Source: Saccharopolyspora oryzae | Lineage (GTDB): Bacteria > Actinomycetota > Actinomycetes > Mycobacteriales > Pseudonocardiaceae | Assembly: GCF_027853915.1 (NCBI RefSeq) | Contig: NZ_JAQGLA010000025.1 | Span: forward strand, 1-64,000 | Direction: 5' to 3' | DNA length: 64,000 nucleotides | Shown: in pieces, positions 8,511-21,557 of the stretch | Layout: each line of letters begins with the position of its first letter | Position numbering within the stretch: position 1 is the stretch's first letter | Position numbers and translations under genes: made by a program | Notes under the pieces: generated by a model | What the model saw: the letters and a program-made list of their open reading frames with translations, nothing else | The model's database searches: none | What the model was told of the DNA's origin: nothing

Positions 8511-9887
8511 TCACCAGCGCCAGCGGGTGGCGGCAACGAGTTCCTCGGGGTCCGCGTCGGCGAAGCGCTCGGCCTCGGCTCGGCGGACGGTGAGCATCGC
8601 GTCGTGCATTTCGGGGCCCATCGCATCGGCCAGCACTGCTGAGGCCGCCAGCGCGTCAGCGGCCTCGGCCGGGTTCGTGGGCAGGCGCCGGATTCCGGCC
8701 GACTCCCGGGCGCGCTCGTCGAGCGCCGCCGGGTCGCCGGTGACTTCGCCGGGAAGCCGCAGTTCCTCGCGCACACCGGCGAGACCGGCAGCGAGCACCG
8801 CACCGACCGCGAGGTAGGGGTTCGCGGTGGCGTCGAAGCACTTCACCTCGGCGTTCGCGGCCCACTGCTCGGTGCCGGTCGTACCGGTGATCAGCCGCAG
8901 CGCCGCCTCGCGCGCCTCACGACCCCACACCTGCCACACCCCGGCCCAGCTGGACGGCTTCAGCCGCAGGAAGCTCGCCGGGTTGCCGGCACCGATGGCC
9001 AGCAATGCGGGCAGTTCCCGCAGCACACCGGCCAGGAACGCCTCCCCCGCCGGGCGCAGCCCGTGCGGGCCCGAACCGCCGGCGAACAGGTTGCCGTCCT
9101 CGTCGTGCACCGACAGGTGCAGGTGTCCACCAGAACCGCCGCCACCGGGCACCAGGCAAGGCGCGAAGCTCGCCCGCCAACCGTGCCGCCTCGCCACCGA
9201 GCGCACGGTGTGCCGGACCAGCACCGCGTCGTCGGCGGCAGCGACCGGGTCGGACGCCGCCACCGAGAGCTCGACCTGGCCGAGCGCGTACTCCGGGTGG
9301 AACTGCTGGACGTCCAGCCCCTGCTCGTGCAGGGCGGCGGCGAGCTCGCGGGCGTAGCCGGCGGTGGCTTCCACCCGGATCTGACCGTAGGCAGGTCCGT
9401 CGAAGGCCGGGACGAAGTCCTCGGTGTCGTCCCGGCCCAACACCCACTCGTGCTCGAAAGCCGCGGAGGCCGTCAGCCCGAGGTCAGCGGCGGCCCGGAC
9501 CTGCCGGGCGGCGAACGCGCGCTGGCACCCGACGAACCGCTCTCCGTCCTGGGTGAACTTGTCTGCGGGCGCCCAGGCCCAGCCCGGCAGCGCGGCCAAC
9601 CGGACCAGCCGGTGCACGTCCGGCACCAACCGCAGGTCGCCGTCCGGGCCACCCAAGTAGCGGCCGGGCACCATCACGTCGTCGAAGGTGAAGGTCTCGA
9701 AGCACGGCGAGGCGCCGACCCCGAACCGCGTCGCAGCGGCCAACCGCTCCAGCGGCACGGCCTTGACCCGCACGTTCCCCGCATTGTCCACAAAAGACAA
9801 CTCGATGAGGCTCACGCCGTCGTCGCGCAATCGCGCGATGACGGCGGTCAACCCCACCGGCTCGGACGCCGGAATCCGATCAGCCAC
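8511..9887 (-). CDS. Glutamine-synthetase-family gamma-glutamyl ligase
   Basis: A 458-residue member of the GlnA fold. It keeps the catalytic-domain blocks AAFEHEWVLGR (Glu metal ligand), GQVELSVAASDP, GSGGHLHLSVHD (His/Gly ATP site), RLKPSSWAG and NAEVKCFDATANPYL. It lacks the tyrosine-adenylylation segment of housekeeping GlnA and differs in the N-terminal beta-grasp, as seen in GlnA3/GlnA4-type proteins that glutamylate polyamines or ethanolamine. I infer such a ligase role; the amine substrate cannot be read from the sequence. The start is a GTG. The divergent side faces the isochorismatase-like gene; the end nearly touches the amidase. Confidence 0.82.
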   Translation of the reverse strand: MADRIPASEPVGLTAVIARLRDDGVSLIELSFVDNAGNVRVKAVPLERLAAATRFGVGASPCFETFTFDDVMVPGRYLGGPDGDLRLVPDVHRLVRLAALPGWAWAPADKFTQDGERFVGCQRAFAARQVRAAADLGLTASAAFEHEWVLGRDDTEDFVPAFDGPAYGQIRVEATAGYARELAAALHEQGLDVQQFHPEYALGQVELSVAASDPVAAADDAVLVRHTVRSVARRHGWRASFAPCLVPGGGGSGGHLHLSVHDEDGNLFAGGSGPHGLRPAGEAFLAGVLRELPALLAIGAGNPASFLRLKPSSWAGVWQVWGREAREAALRLITGTTGTEQWAANAEVKCFDATANPYLAVGAVLAAGLAGVREELRLPGEVTGDPAALDERARESAGIRRLPTNPAEAADALAASAVLADAMGPEMHDAMLTVRRAEAERFADADPEELVAATRWRW

Positions 9888-9937
9888 ACCGCCACCGTAG
9901 CCACCTCGGGCGGCTCAGGACACCCGGAACCGACCGG

Positions 9938-10576
9938 TCAGGATCCCAGCCCCAAGCGCTGCCGCTCCGGGAAGTACCAGCGCATGACCTTGCGCAGGTT
10001 GTCGGAGTCGGGGCGCGCCCAGTTGCGCATCAGCTCGGCGCCGAAGGAGATCGCGGTGACCGGCTGCGCCCCGGCCGAGATCATCCGGTCGAACGCGCGG
10101 TCGTGCGCCACCGGACTGATCCCGCCGACCGCGTCGGCGACCGGGTGGACGTCGTAGCCCTCGGCGAGCATGTCCAGCACCGGGAAGGTCAGGCACACCT
10201 CGGTCCAGAGGCCTGCGATGACCACCTTGCGGCGGCCCGAGCCCTCGATCGCACCGCGGAAGTCCGCGTCCTCCCAGGCGTTGACGCCGGTGCGGTCGAT
10301 CTCCTCGACCCCCGGCAGCTCGTCCAGGATCCGCTGCGACGTGCCCTTGTTGACCCCCATGTCGACGCCGACCGTGGAGACGACGACCGGGACGTCGTAG
10401 GCCGTGGCCAGCTTGCACAGGGCGAGCACGTTCAGGTCGATCTCCTCGCGGGTGCTGGAGGTGACCGTGGAGTACTGCTCGGGTTGGAAGTCGATCAGCG
10501 CCACGACGCAGTTCTCGGGCGTGAGCAGGTGGTCGGTCCGGGGATCACGTCGGGGTTCGGGCTGGGTCTTGGCCAT
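9938..10576 (-). CDS. Isochorismatase-like cysteine hydrolase (YcaC type)
   Basis: The 212-residue protein has the isochorismatase-fold triad: Asp in VALIDFQPEQ near residue 30, Lys in RRKVVIAGLW, and Cys in LWTEVCLTFP. The pattern, with TPENCVVALIDFQPEQ at the start, is closest to YcaC-like hydrolases of unknown substrate. The ATG at 10576 has GGAGAGGAG just upstream; the longer open frame to 10681 is not supported. It lies immediately downstream of the flavin-monooxygenase/FMN-reductase pair, with a terminator between them, so cotranscription is doubtful. It might hydrolyse an imide or amide product, but this is not shown. Confidence 0.85.
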   Translation of the reverse strand: MAKTQPEPRRDPRTDHLLTPENCVVALIDFQPEQYSTVTSSTREEIDLNVLALCKLATAYDVPVVVSTVGVDMGVNKGTSQRILDELPGVEEIDRTGVNAWEDADFRGAIEGSGRRKVVIAGLWTEVCLTFPVLDMLAEGYDVHPVADAVGGISPVAHDRAFDRMISAGAQPVTAISFGAELMRNWARPDSDNLRKVMRWYFPERQRLGLGS

Positions 10577-10669
10577 GGCGGTCTCCTCTCCGAGCACGGG
10601 CTGTGTCCGGCACCGCGGTTGTGGACAGCCCACGCTTGGGAACGTGCGTCTACGATCTCGCCGACGCCG

Positions 10670-10702
10670 GGAGGGCGCCACCCGCTGCGGGCAGCGCCCT
10701 CC
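10670..10702 (-). terminator. Terminator after the FMN reductase gene
   Basis: GGAGGGCGC (10670-10678) pairs with GCGCCCTCC (10694-10702) around a GC-rich 15-base loop, just past the stop of the FMN reductase gene on the minus strand. No T run follows, as is usual in such GC-rich genomes. Confidence 0.65.
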
Positions 10703-10710
10703 ACCCGGGA

Positions 10711-11310
10711 TCAGTTCTGGGCCAGCAGCTGCTCGAAGGAGACGACGTCCTCGAACGGGTCCGCGCCGGCCGCGACCGGGCGAGCCGCGATCAGGGCCGC
10801 GAACTCCCCCGCCGCGCGGTCGATGCGGTCGGCCAGGGCCGTGCCGTCGCCACCGTTGCCCCAGTCCTCCGACGCCGCGTAGACCGCCGTCGGCACCACG
10901 GTCGCGCGCAGGTAGCTGAACATCGGGCGCATCGCGTGCTCGAGCGCCAGCGAATGGCGTGGCGAGCCGCCGGTGGCACCCATCAGCACCGGCTTGCCCA
11001 CCAGCGATTCGTTGTCCACCACGTCGAAGAACGACTTGAACAACCCGCTGTAGGAGGCCTGGAAGATCGGCGTCACCGCGATCAGCCCGTCGGCCGCGGC
11101 CACGTCGTCGAGCACCTCCCGCAGCTCGGTGCCGGGGAACCCGGTGACCAGGTTGTTGGCGATGTCCTTGGCGTGGTCGCGCAGCTCCACCACCCGGGTG
11201 CGCACCGGCAGCTCCCGCTCGGTGGCGGTGGTCAGCCGATCGGCCAGCAGCCGGGTCGAGGACGGCTGGCTCAAGCCCGCCGAGACGACGACCAGCTTCC
11301 GCTCAGTCAC
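10711..11310 (-). CDS. FMN reductase partnered with a luciferase-like monooxygenase (CE1759 type)
   Basis: A 199-residue flavodoxin-fold NAD(P)H:FMN reductase. The N-terminal [20 protein letters not shown] is the FMN phosphate loop, and [17 protein letters not shown] plus [10 protein letters not shown] are the isoalloxazine-binding segments. The family partners a luciferase-like monooxygenase by making reduced FMN. The GTG at 11310 overlaps the stop of the monooxygenase gene by four bases (GTGA), so the two are translationally coupled. The longer open frame up to 12045 is a shadow of the monooxygenase gene. The CE1758/CE1759 pairing from Corynebacterium is the nearest named match; the oxidised substrate is unknown. 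Confidence 0.88.
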   Translation of the reverse strand: MTERKLVVVSAGLSQPSSTRLLADRLTTATERELPVRTRVVELRDHAKDIANNLVTGFPGTELREVLDDVAAADGLIAVTPIFQASYSGLFKSFFDVVDNESLVGKPVLMGATGGSPRHSLALEHAMRPMFSYLRATVVPTAVYAASEDWGNGGDGTALADRIDRAAGEFAALIAARPVAAGADPFEDVVSFEQLLAQN

Positions 11311-12404
11311 TTCGCAGCCTCCATCTTCTTCGCGTCCTTCGCCGCCAGCAGGGAGGCGTGCGTCGGCGCCTCCGGGACGTGGCTGGGCCGCCGCGACTCG
11401 AATTCCTTGCGCAGCACCGGGACGACCTCCTCGCCGAGCAGGTCGAGCTGCTCCAGCACGGTCTTGAGCGGCAACCCGGCGTGGTCCATCAGGAACAGCT
11501 GGCGCTGATAGTCGCCGACGTAGTCGCGGAAGCCCAGGGTCCGGTCGATGACTTCCTGCGGGCTGCCCACGGTCAGCGGCGTCTGCTCGGTGAACTCCTC
11601 CAACGTCGGCCCGCCGCCGTAGACCGGCGCGTGGTCGAAGTACGGCCGGAACTCGCGCACCGCGTCCTGGGAGTTCTTGCGCATGAACACCTGGCCGCCC
11701 AGACCGACGATCGCCTGGTCCGCCGAACCGTGGCCGTAGTGCTCGAACCGGCGGCGGTACAGGTCCACCATCCGCGCGGTGTGCTCCTTGGGCCAGAAGA
11801 TGTGGTTGTGGAAGAAGCCGTCGCCGTAGTAGGCGGCCTGCTCGGCGATCTCCGGGCTGCGGATGGAGCCGTGCCAGACGAACGGCGGGACGTCGTCCAG
11901 CGGGCGCGGCGTGGAGGTGAAGCCCTGCAGCGGGGTGCGGAACTTGCCCTCCCAGTCGACCACGTCCTCGCGCCACAACCGGTGCAGCAGGTGGTAGTTC
12001 TCGATGGCCAGCGGGATGCCCTGGCGGATGTCCTGGCCGAACCACGGGTACACCGGGCCGGTGTTGCCGCGGCCCATCATCAGGTCCACCCGGCCCCCGG
12101 CCAGGTGCTGCAGCATCGCGAAGTCCTCGGCGATCTTCACCGGGTCGTTCGTGGTGATCAGGGTGGTCGAGGTGGACAGGATCAGCCGCTCGGTGCTGGC
12201 CGCCACGTAGCCGAGCATGGTGGTCGGCGAGGACGGCACGAACGGCGGGTTGTGGTGCTCACCGGTGGCGAAGACGTCCAGGCCGACCTCCTCGGCCTTC
12301 AGCGCGATCCGCACCATCGCCTTGATCCGCTCCGCCTCGGTGGGGGTGCGGCCGGTGGTCGGGTCCGCGGTGACGTCGCCGACCGTGAAGATCCCGAACT
12401 GCAT
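11307..12404 (-). CDS. Luciferase-like flavin monooxygenase (CE1758 type)
   Basis: A 365-residue LLM-class enzyme that uses reduced FMN and oxygen. It has the bacterial-luciferase TIM barrel: [11 protein letters not shown] at strand 1, [16 protein letters not shown] near residue 45, and [20 protein letters not shown] at the flavin phosphate site. The ATG has GAGGGAG five bases upstream. The reductase gene follows with a four-base overlap, forming a two-component monooxygenase operon. It is divergent from recQ over about 190 bases. The substrate is not predictable; families of this type oxidise alkanes, sulfonates or ketones. Confidence 0.9.
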   Translation of the reverse strand: MQFGIFTVGDVTADPTTGRTPTEAERIKAMVRIALKAEEVGLDVFATGEHHNPPFVPSSPTTMLGYVAASTERLILSTSTTLITTNDPVKIAEDFAMLQHLAGGRVDLMMGRGNTGPVYPWFGQDIRQGIPLAIENYHLLHRLWREDVVDWEGKFRTPLQGFTSTPRPLDDVPPFVWHGSIRSPEIAEQAAYYGDGFFHNHIFWPKEHTARMVDLYRRRFEHYGHGSADQAIVGLGGQVFMRKNSQDAVREFRPYFDHAPVYGGGPTLEEFTEQTPLTVGSPQEVIDRTLGFRDYVGDYQRQLFLMDHAGLPLKTVLEQLDLLGEEVVPVLRKEFESRRPSHVPEAPTHASLLAAKDAKKMEAAK

Positions 12405-12593
12405 GTCAGCTCCCTCGCTACCAGATCCCGCCCATTTAGTACGAGATGCAACTACTTCCGTGAACGATTCTTCCCTACGAGCTATTCCCGGCGCCAGTCG
12501 GTACCGGCGGGACGCACGTCACAGCGGGCACCCCGACGCGCCCGGGCATGTCGGCACCGGCACAACAGCTCGCCGTCGTGGGGGCTGCGTAAG

Positions 12594-14444
<1,851 letters not shown>

Positions 14445-15677
14445 TCACGGGGCGAGGTGCTCCAGGACCAGCACCTGCGCCTCGCCGACGACGAAGCCGA
14501 GTGCGGCGCCGGTGGCGATGAGGGTTCGCTCCTCCTCGCGGAACGCGGGGCGCAGCAGCTCCTCGAACTCCGAGGCGTCGAGCTCCTTCATCTTGCCGAC
14601 CAGCGTGTTGCGGATGTCCATCGCGTCGGCCGCGTAGTCCTCGACGTAGCCCATCGTCTCCGGCAGCTTGGCCATCAGCAGCTCCGAGACCCGGTGCTTG
14701 AGGTCCTGGTAGCGGCGCCCGCCGATGGCGAGCACGAGCAGCGGCTTGGCGATGCTCGCGCGGCGGCTGAGCTCGTCGTCGACCTGGCGCTGCACCAGGG
14801 CCATCACCTTGTCCGACATCGGGCCCCGCAGCACCGCCTCGATGACGTTGCGCGGGGTGATGATCTCGGCGGCGATCAGCTCGCAGTAGGCCTCGGCCAC
14901 CTCGTCGCGGCGCTTGTGGAACAGCCCCTGCCACTCGAACCCGAAATAGCGCTTCGGCCGCTGCGGCCGGAAGATCATCTTGAGCGCGAGCCAGTCGGTG
15001 AACCAACCGGTGAACAGGCCGAACAGCGGCATGATGAGCGGCACCTTGAACACCACCCAGGCCGACATCTGCACCACGCCGATCAGCGCGCCGAACACCG
15101 CGCCGGACCGGCGGATGAACTGGAACTCCTTGCCCCCGGCCTGCAGGAAGATCCGGTTCAGCAGCTCCTTGTCCCGGACCAGGCTGGTGACCACCATGTC
15201 CTTGAGGTCGAAGACGTTGTCCACATCGGACTTGATCTCGCCGAGCACCTCGGACAGCAGCCGGGGCGCGTCGGCCTGCACCCTGCTGATCACCGCGCGC
15301 TGCACACCGCGCGGCATCGACTCCCACAGCCCCGGCTGGTAGGCCGAGGCGACCTCGCGGACGATCTCCTCGATGGTCTGGCGCAGCGGCTCTTCGACCT
15401 CGGCGACGATCCGCTCGGGATCCAGCCGGTCCAGGACCTCCTGCGGCTGGATCAGCTGCTGGGTGAGCGTGTCGCAGGCGACGCCGGCCATCTTCGCCGC
15501 GTGCTTGGGCACGATGCCCTGCCAGCCGAGGAACGGTTTGATCCCCTTGAACTCCACCGGGCCGAACATCATCCGGATGGCGAGCACCTTGGTGACGTAG
15601 CCGATGAGCGCCGCCACCACCGGGATGGAGAGGTAGACGGGCCAGTGCGCGGCGAAGTCCTGGATGATCGCGTTCAT
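14445..15677 (-). CDS. DUF445 family membrane-anchored protein
   Basis: The 410-residue protein has one N-terminal membrane helix (YLSIPVVAALIGYVTKVLA), an internal hydrophobic pair around residues 190-240 (SAWVVFKVPLIMPLFGLFTG), and long charged helical stretches. The repeated motifs VLAIRMMFGPVEFKG and WLALKMIFRPQRPKR are the hallmark duplicated blocks of DUF445/YheB proteins, whose function is unknown. The ATG at 15677 overlaps the TGA of the Abi-alpha gene by four bases, so translation is probably coupled. The family call is sure, the role is not. Confidence 0.85.
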   Translation of the reverse strand: MNAIIQDFAAHWPVYLSIPVVAALIGYVTKVLAIRMMFGPVEFKGIKPFLGWQGIVPKHAAKMAGVACDTLTQQLIQPQEVLDRLDPERIVAEVEEPLRQTIEEIVREVASAYQPGLWESMPRGVQRAVISRVQADAPRLLSEVLGEIKSDVDNVFDLKDMVVTSLVRDKELLNRIFLQAGGKEFQFIRRSGAVFGALIGVVQMSAWVVFKVPLIMPLFGLFTGWFTDWLALKMIFRPQRPKRYFGFEWQGLFHKRRDEVAEAYCELIAAEIITPRNVIEAVLRGPMSDKVMALVQRQVDDELSRRASIAKPLLVLAIGGRRYQDLKHRVSELLMAKLPETMGYVEDYAADAMDIRNTLVGKMKELDASEFEELLRPAFREEERTLIATGAALGFVVGEAQVLVLEHLAP

Positions 15678-16438
15678 CCGGCCCCTAACTCGGAGCTGGG
15701 GTCGCACCGCTGCCAGAACCGGGTGCCGAGCGCCGACATCCGCACGCTGCGCCGCACCACCTTGGTCGGTTTGGGCGAGCTCAGCGCCTCGCGCACCCGG
15801 GTATCGGTCTGCAGCAGCTCGTACTGGTCGTCCACGTCCGGCAGGGCCGGGCCGATCTCGACCAGGCCGAGAGACTGCAAGCGGGTCAGGTAGTGCGGGG
15901 TTTCCTCCGCCAACGACACACCCACGGAACGGCCCACGGTCGAACCGTTGCGCAGCACTATTCGGGCGTTTCCGCCCACCACGCCGCGTTCGGCGACGTG
16001 CAGCACCGGGTACGACGAACCATCGCCCAGACCTGCGAGGATGCGGGCCTCGTCCGGTGTGATGAGGCGCAGGATGCCCGAGTAGAGGTCTTCGGTGGCC
16101 TCTTCGCGGCCGGTCATGGCCGAGCGGTACAGCAGCTCGCCCATCCGCTCGCGCAGGTCCTGCCCCTTCGGGGCGTCCTCGGTCTGATCGTCCGGATCAT
16201 CGGGCGCCGGGTCGGTCTCTTCCTCGGAGTGCGACTCGACTTCCTCGAGCCACTGCCGCGCACCGGTGGCGATCGCCCGCTCCACGGTCCGGAATCCGCG
16301 CTCCACCTCGGCCCCACCGGGCAGCTGCCGCACCAACCCGAACCCGATGCGCGCGAGCCCCCAGCTCGTCCTGGCCGTCCACCCGATCAACTCGCCGAGC
16401 GCATCGGACTGCGACCCGTCCGCCCGATGACCGTCCAA
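15674..16438 (-). CDS. Abi-alpha (DUF4393) family protein
   Basis: Contains the DUF4393 core in the C-terminal two-thirds: LYSGILRLITPDEARILAGL, HVAERGVV and a following HYLTRLQSLGLVEIGP segment. The N-terminal half holds a helical WTARTSWGLARIGFGLVR part and a very acidic linker (EESDP-type, about residues 70-95). Members of this family were first linked to phage abortive infection in lactococci. The TTG at 16438 is chosen because GGAGG lies eight bases upstream; an open frame to 16522 exists but starts with an unsupported TTG. It overlaps the DUF445 gene by four bases. A defence role is possible but unproven here. Confidence 0.7.
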   Translation of the reverse strand: MDGHRADGSQSDALGELIGWTARTSWGLARIGFGLVRQLPGGAEVERGFRTVERAIATGARQWLEEVESHSEEETDPAPDDPDDQTEDAPKGQDLRERMGELLYRSAMTGREEATEDLYSGILRLITPDEARILAGLGDGSSYPVLHVAERGVVGGNARIVLRNGSTVGRSVGVSLAEETPHYLTRLQSLGLVEIGPALPDVDDQYELLQTDTRVREALSSPKPTKVVRRSVRMSALGTRFWQRCDPSSELGAG

Positions 16439-16544
16439 CCCGCATTCCTCCGCTCCGGAAACACCGAACACCGGGTCGACCCAGCGCTGAGTGATCGGAG
16501 CATAACCAGCGCACCCCGGCAAAAGCGAGCACCGGCGGGCGGGG

Positions 16545-17048
16545 TCAGAACTCGAAGCCGCCCGGCTTCCCGTTGCGGTCGGCCAGCAGCCCGGCGAGCG
16601 TCGCGATGGCGATCTCCGGCGGAGTCCGGGAGCCGATGTTCAGGCCGATCGGGCGGTGCACGCGCGCGATCTCGGCATCCGGCACACCGAGCTCCCGCAG
16701 CGCCGCGACGTGCGGGCCCTCGTGGCGCGGGTTGCCCATGACGCCGATCCACCGGACGTCGCGCTTGAGCACGTCCTGCAGCACCGGCCCGAGTTCCTCG
16801 CGGTGGTGGTCGGTCACCACGACGTCGACGCCCGGCCCCAGCTCCGGCACCTCGGTCACCGCGTCACCACCGGCCGCCGCTGCCCGCTCGGGGTCCGGTT
16901 CGACCAGCGAGACCCGGAAGCCGAGATCCCGGCCGTATCGCAGCAGGTGCTCCGCCACCGGCGACGCGAACACCGCCACCAGCGCGCGATCACCCGCATC
17001 CACCTGCACTTCACCGTGCGCCACCGCGCACGCAGCATCCTCGGTCAT
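16545..17048 (-). CDS. XdhC-like Rossmann-domain protein
   Basis: A 167-residue protein matching the C-terminal Rossmann domain of XdhC/CoxI proteins, which help insert or sulfurate molybdenum cofactor in xanthine-dehydrogenase-type enzymes. Visible blocks are VAVFASPVAEHLLRYG, VVVTDHHREELGPVL, WIGVMGNPRHEGPHVAALRE and the terminal PIGLNIGSRTPPEIAIATLA. The N-terminal XdhC domain with its usual cysteine is missing, so this is a half-length form. The start at 17048 avoids a long artefactual extension through the methyltransferase gene. A molybdenum hydroxylase subunit lies about 7 kb away on the same strand, which may be its client. Confidence 0.8.
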   Translation of the reverse strand: MTEDAACAVAHGEVQVDAGDRALVAVFASPVAEHLLRYGRDLGFRVSLVEPDPERAAAAGGDAVTEVPELGPGVDVVVTDHHREELGPVLQDVLKRDVRWIGVMGNPRHEGPHVAALRELGVPDAEIARVHRPIGLNIGSRTPPEIAIATLAGLLADRNGKPGGFEF

Positions 17049-17106
17049 GGCGCCGAGTGTGCCAGCAGCGACCGGCCGGAACCACCCCCGGACTCCACTG
17101 TGGACA

Positions 17107-17736
17107 TCAGAGCCGGGTGGCGCGGGCCAACCAGGCGGGCAGATCCACCACCGCGTTCTCCTCGACGCCCAACGCAGCGGCGTGCTCCCCCACCGCGACA
17201 CCCCGGTAGCGGCGCTCCTCGATCCCCTCCAGCCGCCAGCCCGGCACACCGAACGCCTCGCGCACCACCGCCTCCGAGATCTCCGGGCCGAAGCCGGGCC
17301 CGGTATCGGCCAGGGCCAAGACGTGGACGGCCGCACCCGGTCGGCACACCGCGTGCAGGCTGCGCACGTACTTCTCCCGGTCCTCCGGCCCGAACACGTG
17401 GAACAGCGCGCTGTCCACGACGGTGTCGTACGGGCCACCGTCCAGCGCCAGCGCGTCAGCGATCTCGAACCTGGCCTCGACCTGGTGCTCGGCCGCGTTG
17501 GCGCGCGCACGCTCGATCGCCGGGCGGGAGAAGTCCACGCCCAGCACGTCGTAGCCCAGTTCGGCCAGCAGGATCGTGTGCTCACCGGCGCCGCAGCCCG
17601 GATCCAGCACCTTCCCGCCGATGCCGCCACGGCGCTCCAGCTCGACGATCGCCGGTTGCGGCTCGCCGATCACCCAGGGCGCCGCGTTCTCCTCGTAAGC
17701 GGTGTCGAACACCGTCCGGTCCAGCGAAGTCCCCAT
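17107..17736 (-). CDS. Class I SAM-dependent methyltransferase
   Basis: A 209-residue methyltransferase with the AdoMet motif I GKVLDPGCGAGEHTILLAEL, post-I acidic residue VLGVDFS and motif IV VVDSALFHVFG. It resembles small methyltransferases of the thiopurine/tellurite-resistance kind that start with DTAYEENAAPWVIGEPQPA. The ATG at 17736 has GGAGAGG eight bases upstream. It precedes the XdhC-like gene in the same direction (58-base gap), with no known functional link. The target molecule is unknown. Confidence 0.86.
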   Translation of the reverse strand: MGTSLDRTVFDTAYEENAAPWVIGEPQPAIVELERRGGIGGKVLDPGCGAGEHTILLAELGYDVLGVDFSRPAIERARANAAEHQVEARFEIADALALDGGPYDTVVDSALFHVFGPEDREKYVRSLHAVCRPGAAVHVLALADTGPGFGPEISEAVVREAFGVPGWRLEGIEERRYRGVAVGEHAAALGVEENAVVDLPAWLARATRL

Positions 17737-17854
17737 GCCCACAACCTCTCCACGAACCATCTGCCGCTCACAACGTGCAACTTCCACTCCACTCGAAGTC
17801 AACGCCCCTCGCCCACCGGCGATCCGAGTGACTCAGGCCACTCCTGTGGCTGAT

Positions 17855-17881
17855 GGGAATTACCTGGAGGGGGCTTACGTT
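17855..17881 (+). promoter_or_regulatory. SigR/SigH-type promoter of the clpC-like gene
   Basis: GGGAAT at 17855-17860 and GTT at 17879-17881 are separated by exactly 18 bases, matching the GGGAAT-N18-GTT consensus of the oxidative/thiol-stress sigma factor SigR (Streptomyces) or SigH (Mycobacterium). It sits 68 bases upstream of the chosen clpC-like start, and clp genes are known members of such regulons. Confidence 0.7.
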
Positions 17882-17882
17882 G

Positions 17883-17903
17883 GTTGATACGAGACGACTC
17901 AAG
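17883..17903 (+). promoter_or_regulatory. HAIR-like site for heat-shock repressor HspR
   Basis: GTTGATA, seven bases, ACTCAAG. This agrees with the HAIR consensus CTTGAGT-N7-ACTCAAG in spacing and in 11 of 14 positions, with the right half perfect. It overlaps the expected transcription start of the SigR-type promoter, the usual place for repression. Confidence 0.65.
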
Positions 17904-17948
17904 TAGATGGCGGCGGAAGCCAGCAACACCGTCGCGAGGAGGTTAGGC

Positions 17949-20432
<2,484 letters not shown>

Positions 20433-20441
20433 CGCCCAGCC

Positions 20442-20478
20442 GAACGGGGCGGGCACGTGCGACGTGCCCGCCCCGTTC
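20442..20478. terminator. Strong bidirectional terminator after clpC-like gene
   Basis: A perfect 17-bp inverted repeat, GAACGGGGCGGGCACGT and its complement, with a three-base loop (20459-20461). It separates the clpC-like gene from the convergent ArsC-like gene. Confidence 0.85.
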
Positions 20479-20513
20479 TCGCTCGTCCGGGCGCGCTCAC
20501 CCGGCCAGGCCCG

Positions 20514-20870
20514 TCAGGGCAGGACCGACCGCACGGCCTCGGGCGTGCGGGCCACCACGGTGGTCCCGTCGTCGGCGGTGATGATCGGACGCTGGATGAG
20601 CTTCGGGTGCTCGACCATCGCTTCGATCCACCGGTCCCGGTTCTCCGGGTCCTTCGGCCAGGTCTTCATCTCGAGCTCCTTGGCCACCGCCTCGTTCGTC
20701 CGGACGATGTCCCAGGGCTCCAGCCCGAGCCGGTCGAGCACTTCGCCCAGCTCCGCCGCGGTGGGCGGTTCGTCCAGGTAGCGGCGCACGGTGTACTCCG
20801 CTCCCGCCTCGTCCAGCAAGGACACGGCCGACCGGCATTTCGAACACGCCGGGTTGACCCAGATCTCCAT
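20514..20870 (-). CDS. ArsC/Spx-fold thiol oxidoreductase (arsenate-reductase-like)
   Basis: A 118-residue thioredoxin-fold protein. NPACSKCRSAVSLLDEAG near residues 6-24 carries a CxxC in the place where ArsC has its catalytic cysteine, and HPKLIQRPII is the conserved basic end block that binds the oxyanion. Length and blocks fit the ArsC/YffB family. Whether it reduces arsenate or is a redox regulator cannot be decided. The ATG at 20870 has GAGTGGGA upstream. No ars operon genes are near; it is divergent from the DUF3040 gene. Confidence 0.82.
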   Translation of the reverse strand: MEIWVNPACSKCRSAVSLLDEAGAEYTVRRYLDEPPTAAELGEVLDRLGLEPWDIVRTNEAVAKELEMKTWPKDPENRDRWIEAMVEHPKLIQRPIITADDGTTVVARTPEAVRSVLP

Positions 20871-21034
20871 TCCCACTCTCCCCACACGCGGAACCCGATG
20901 CGCCGATCTTGCCAGGCCCACGACCAACCTCGACTACCGCACGAGGCACAAAACTGGGCGGGCCGATGGACCCTTCACAGGCGCCACGATCGTTGCAATA
21001 CTTGTTCAAGGAGGCGGATATCCGTGGAGGCGCC

Positions 21035-21301
21035 ATGCTACCCAGGGACGAGCGTCGCCGCCTGAAGGAGATCGAGAACCAGCTCATGGGCGACGACCCG
21101 AAGCTGGCTCGGAGGCTGACCGAAACCAGCACGCTGCGCCGGTTGTGGCTGCAGCTGTCGCCGCGAATGCTGCTGGTCCTGGTGGCGGCGGCGCTGGTTG
21201 TCGTGTGCCTCTTCCTCGGCGAGGGCGGCGGCATGTTCTTGTCCGCAGCGCTGGCCTTGATCGCATTCGTCTCCCGGAACTGGCAGATCCGGCTGGAATG
21301 A
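21035..21301 (+). CDS. DUF3040 small membrane protein
   Basis: An 88-residue protein with the DUF3040 signature LPRDERRRLKEIENQLMGDD followed by PKLARRL, then two hydrophobic helices (about residues 38-72) and a short basic tail. Such proteins are common in actinomycetes and have no known function. The ATG at 21035 has GGAGG four bases upstream. It is divergent from the ArsC-like gene over 164 bases. Confidence 0.85.
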   Translation: MLPRDERRRLKEIENQLMGDDPKLARRLTETSTLRRLWLQLSPRMLLVLVAAALVVVCLFLGEGGGMFLSAALALIAFVSRNWQIRLE

Positions 21302-21557
21302 AGCGCGTTCCCGATCTTTGGGAGGATCCCGCGCAGCGTTGACGCTGGCGCGCGGGCATTGCGAGCATCTGCGGTGTGACCGGACGCATTGCGTTGACCT
21401 GGCGCTTGCACGTCGATCTTCGACGGCAGGCCAGCTCCGCGTGTCGTCCCCGCTGATCTCCCCGCACTGATCCGCCCCGCTGCCCGGCGCGCCCGTCGCC
21501 GCACTGCTCGGGGCCACTTCCTCCTGCCCGCTTCCCGTGAAATCGGAGCAATCGATC
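21302..21557. other. Non-coding gap upstream of the SsuA-like gene
   Basis: About 250 bases without a supported gene. It presumably holds the promoter for the sulfonate pair. I see no clear palindrome or riboswitch-like fold. Confidence 0.4.
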
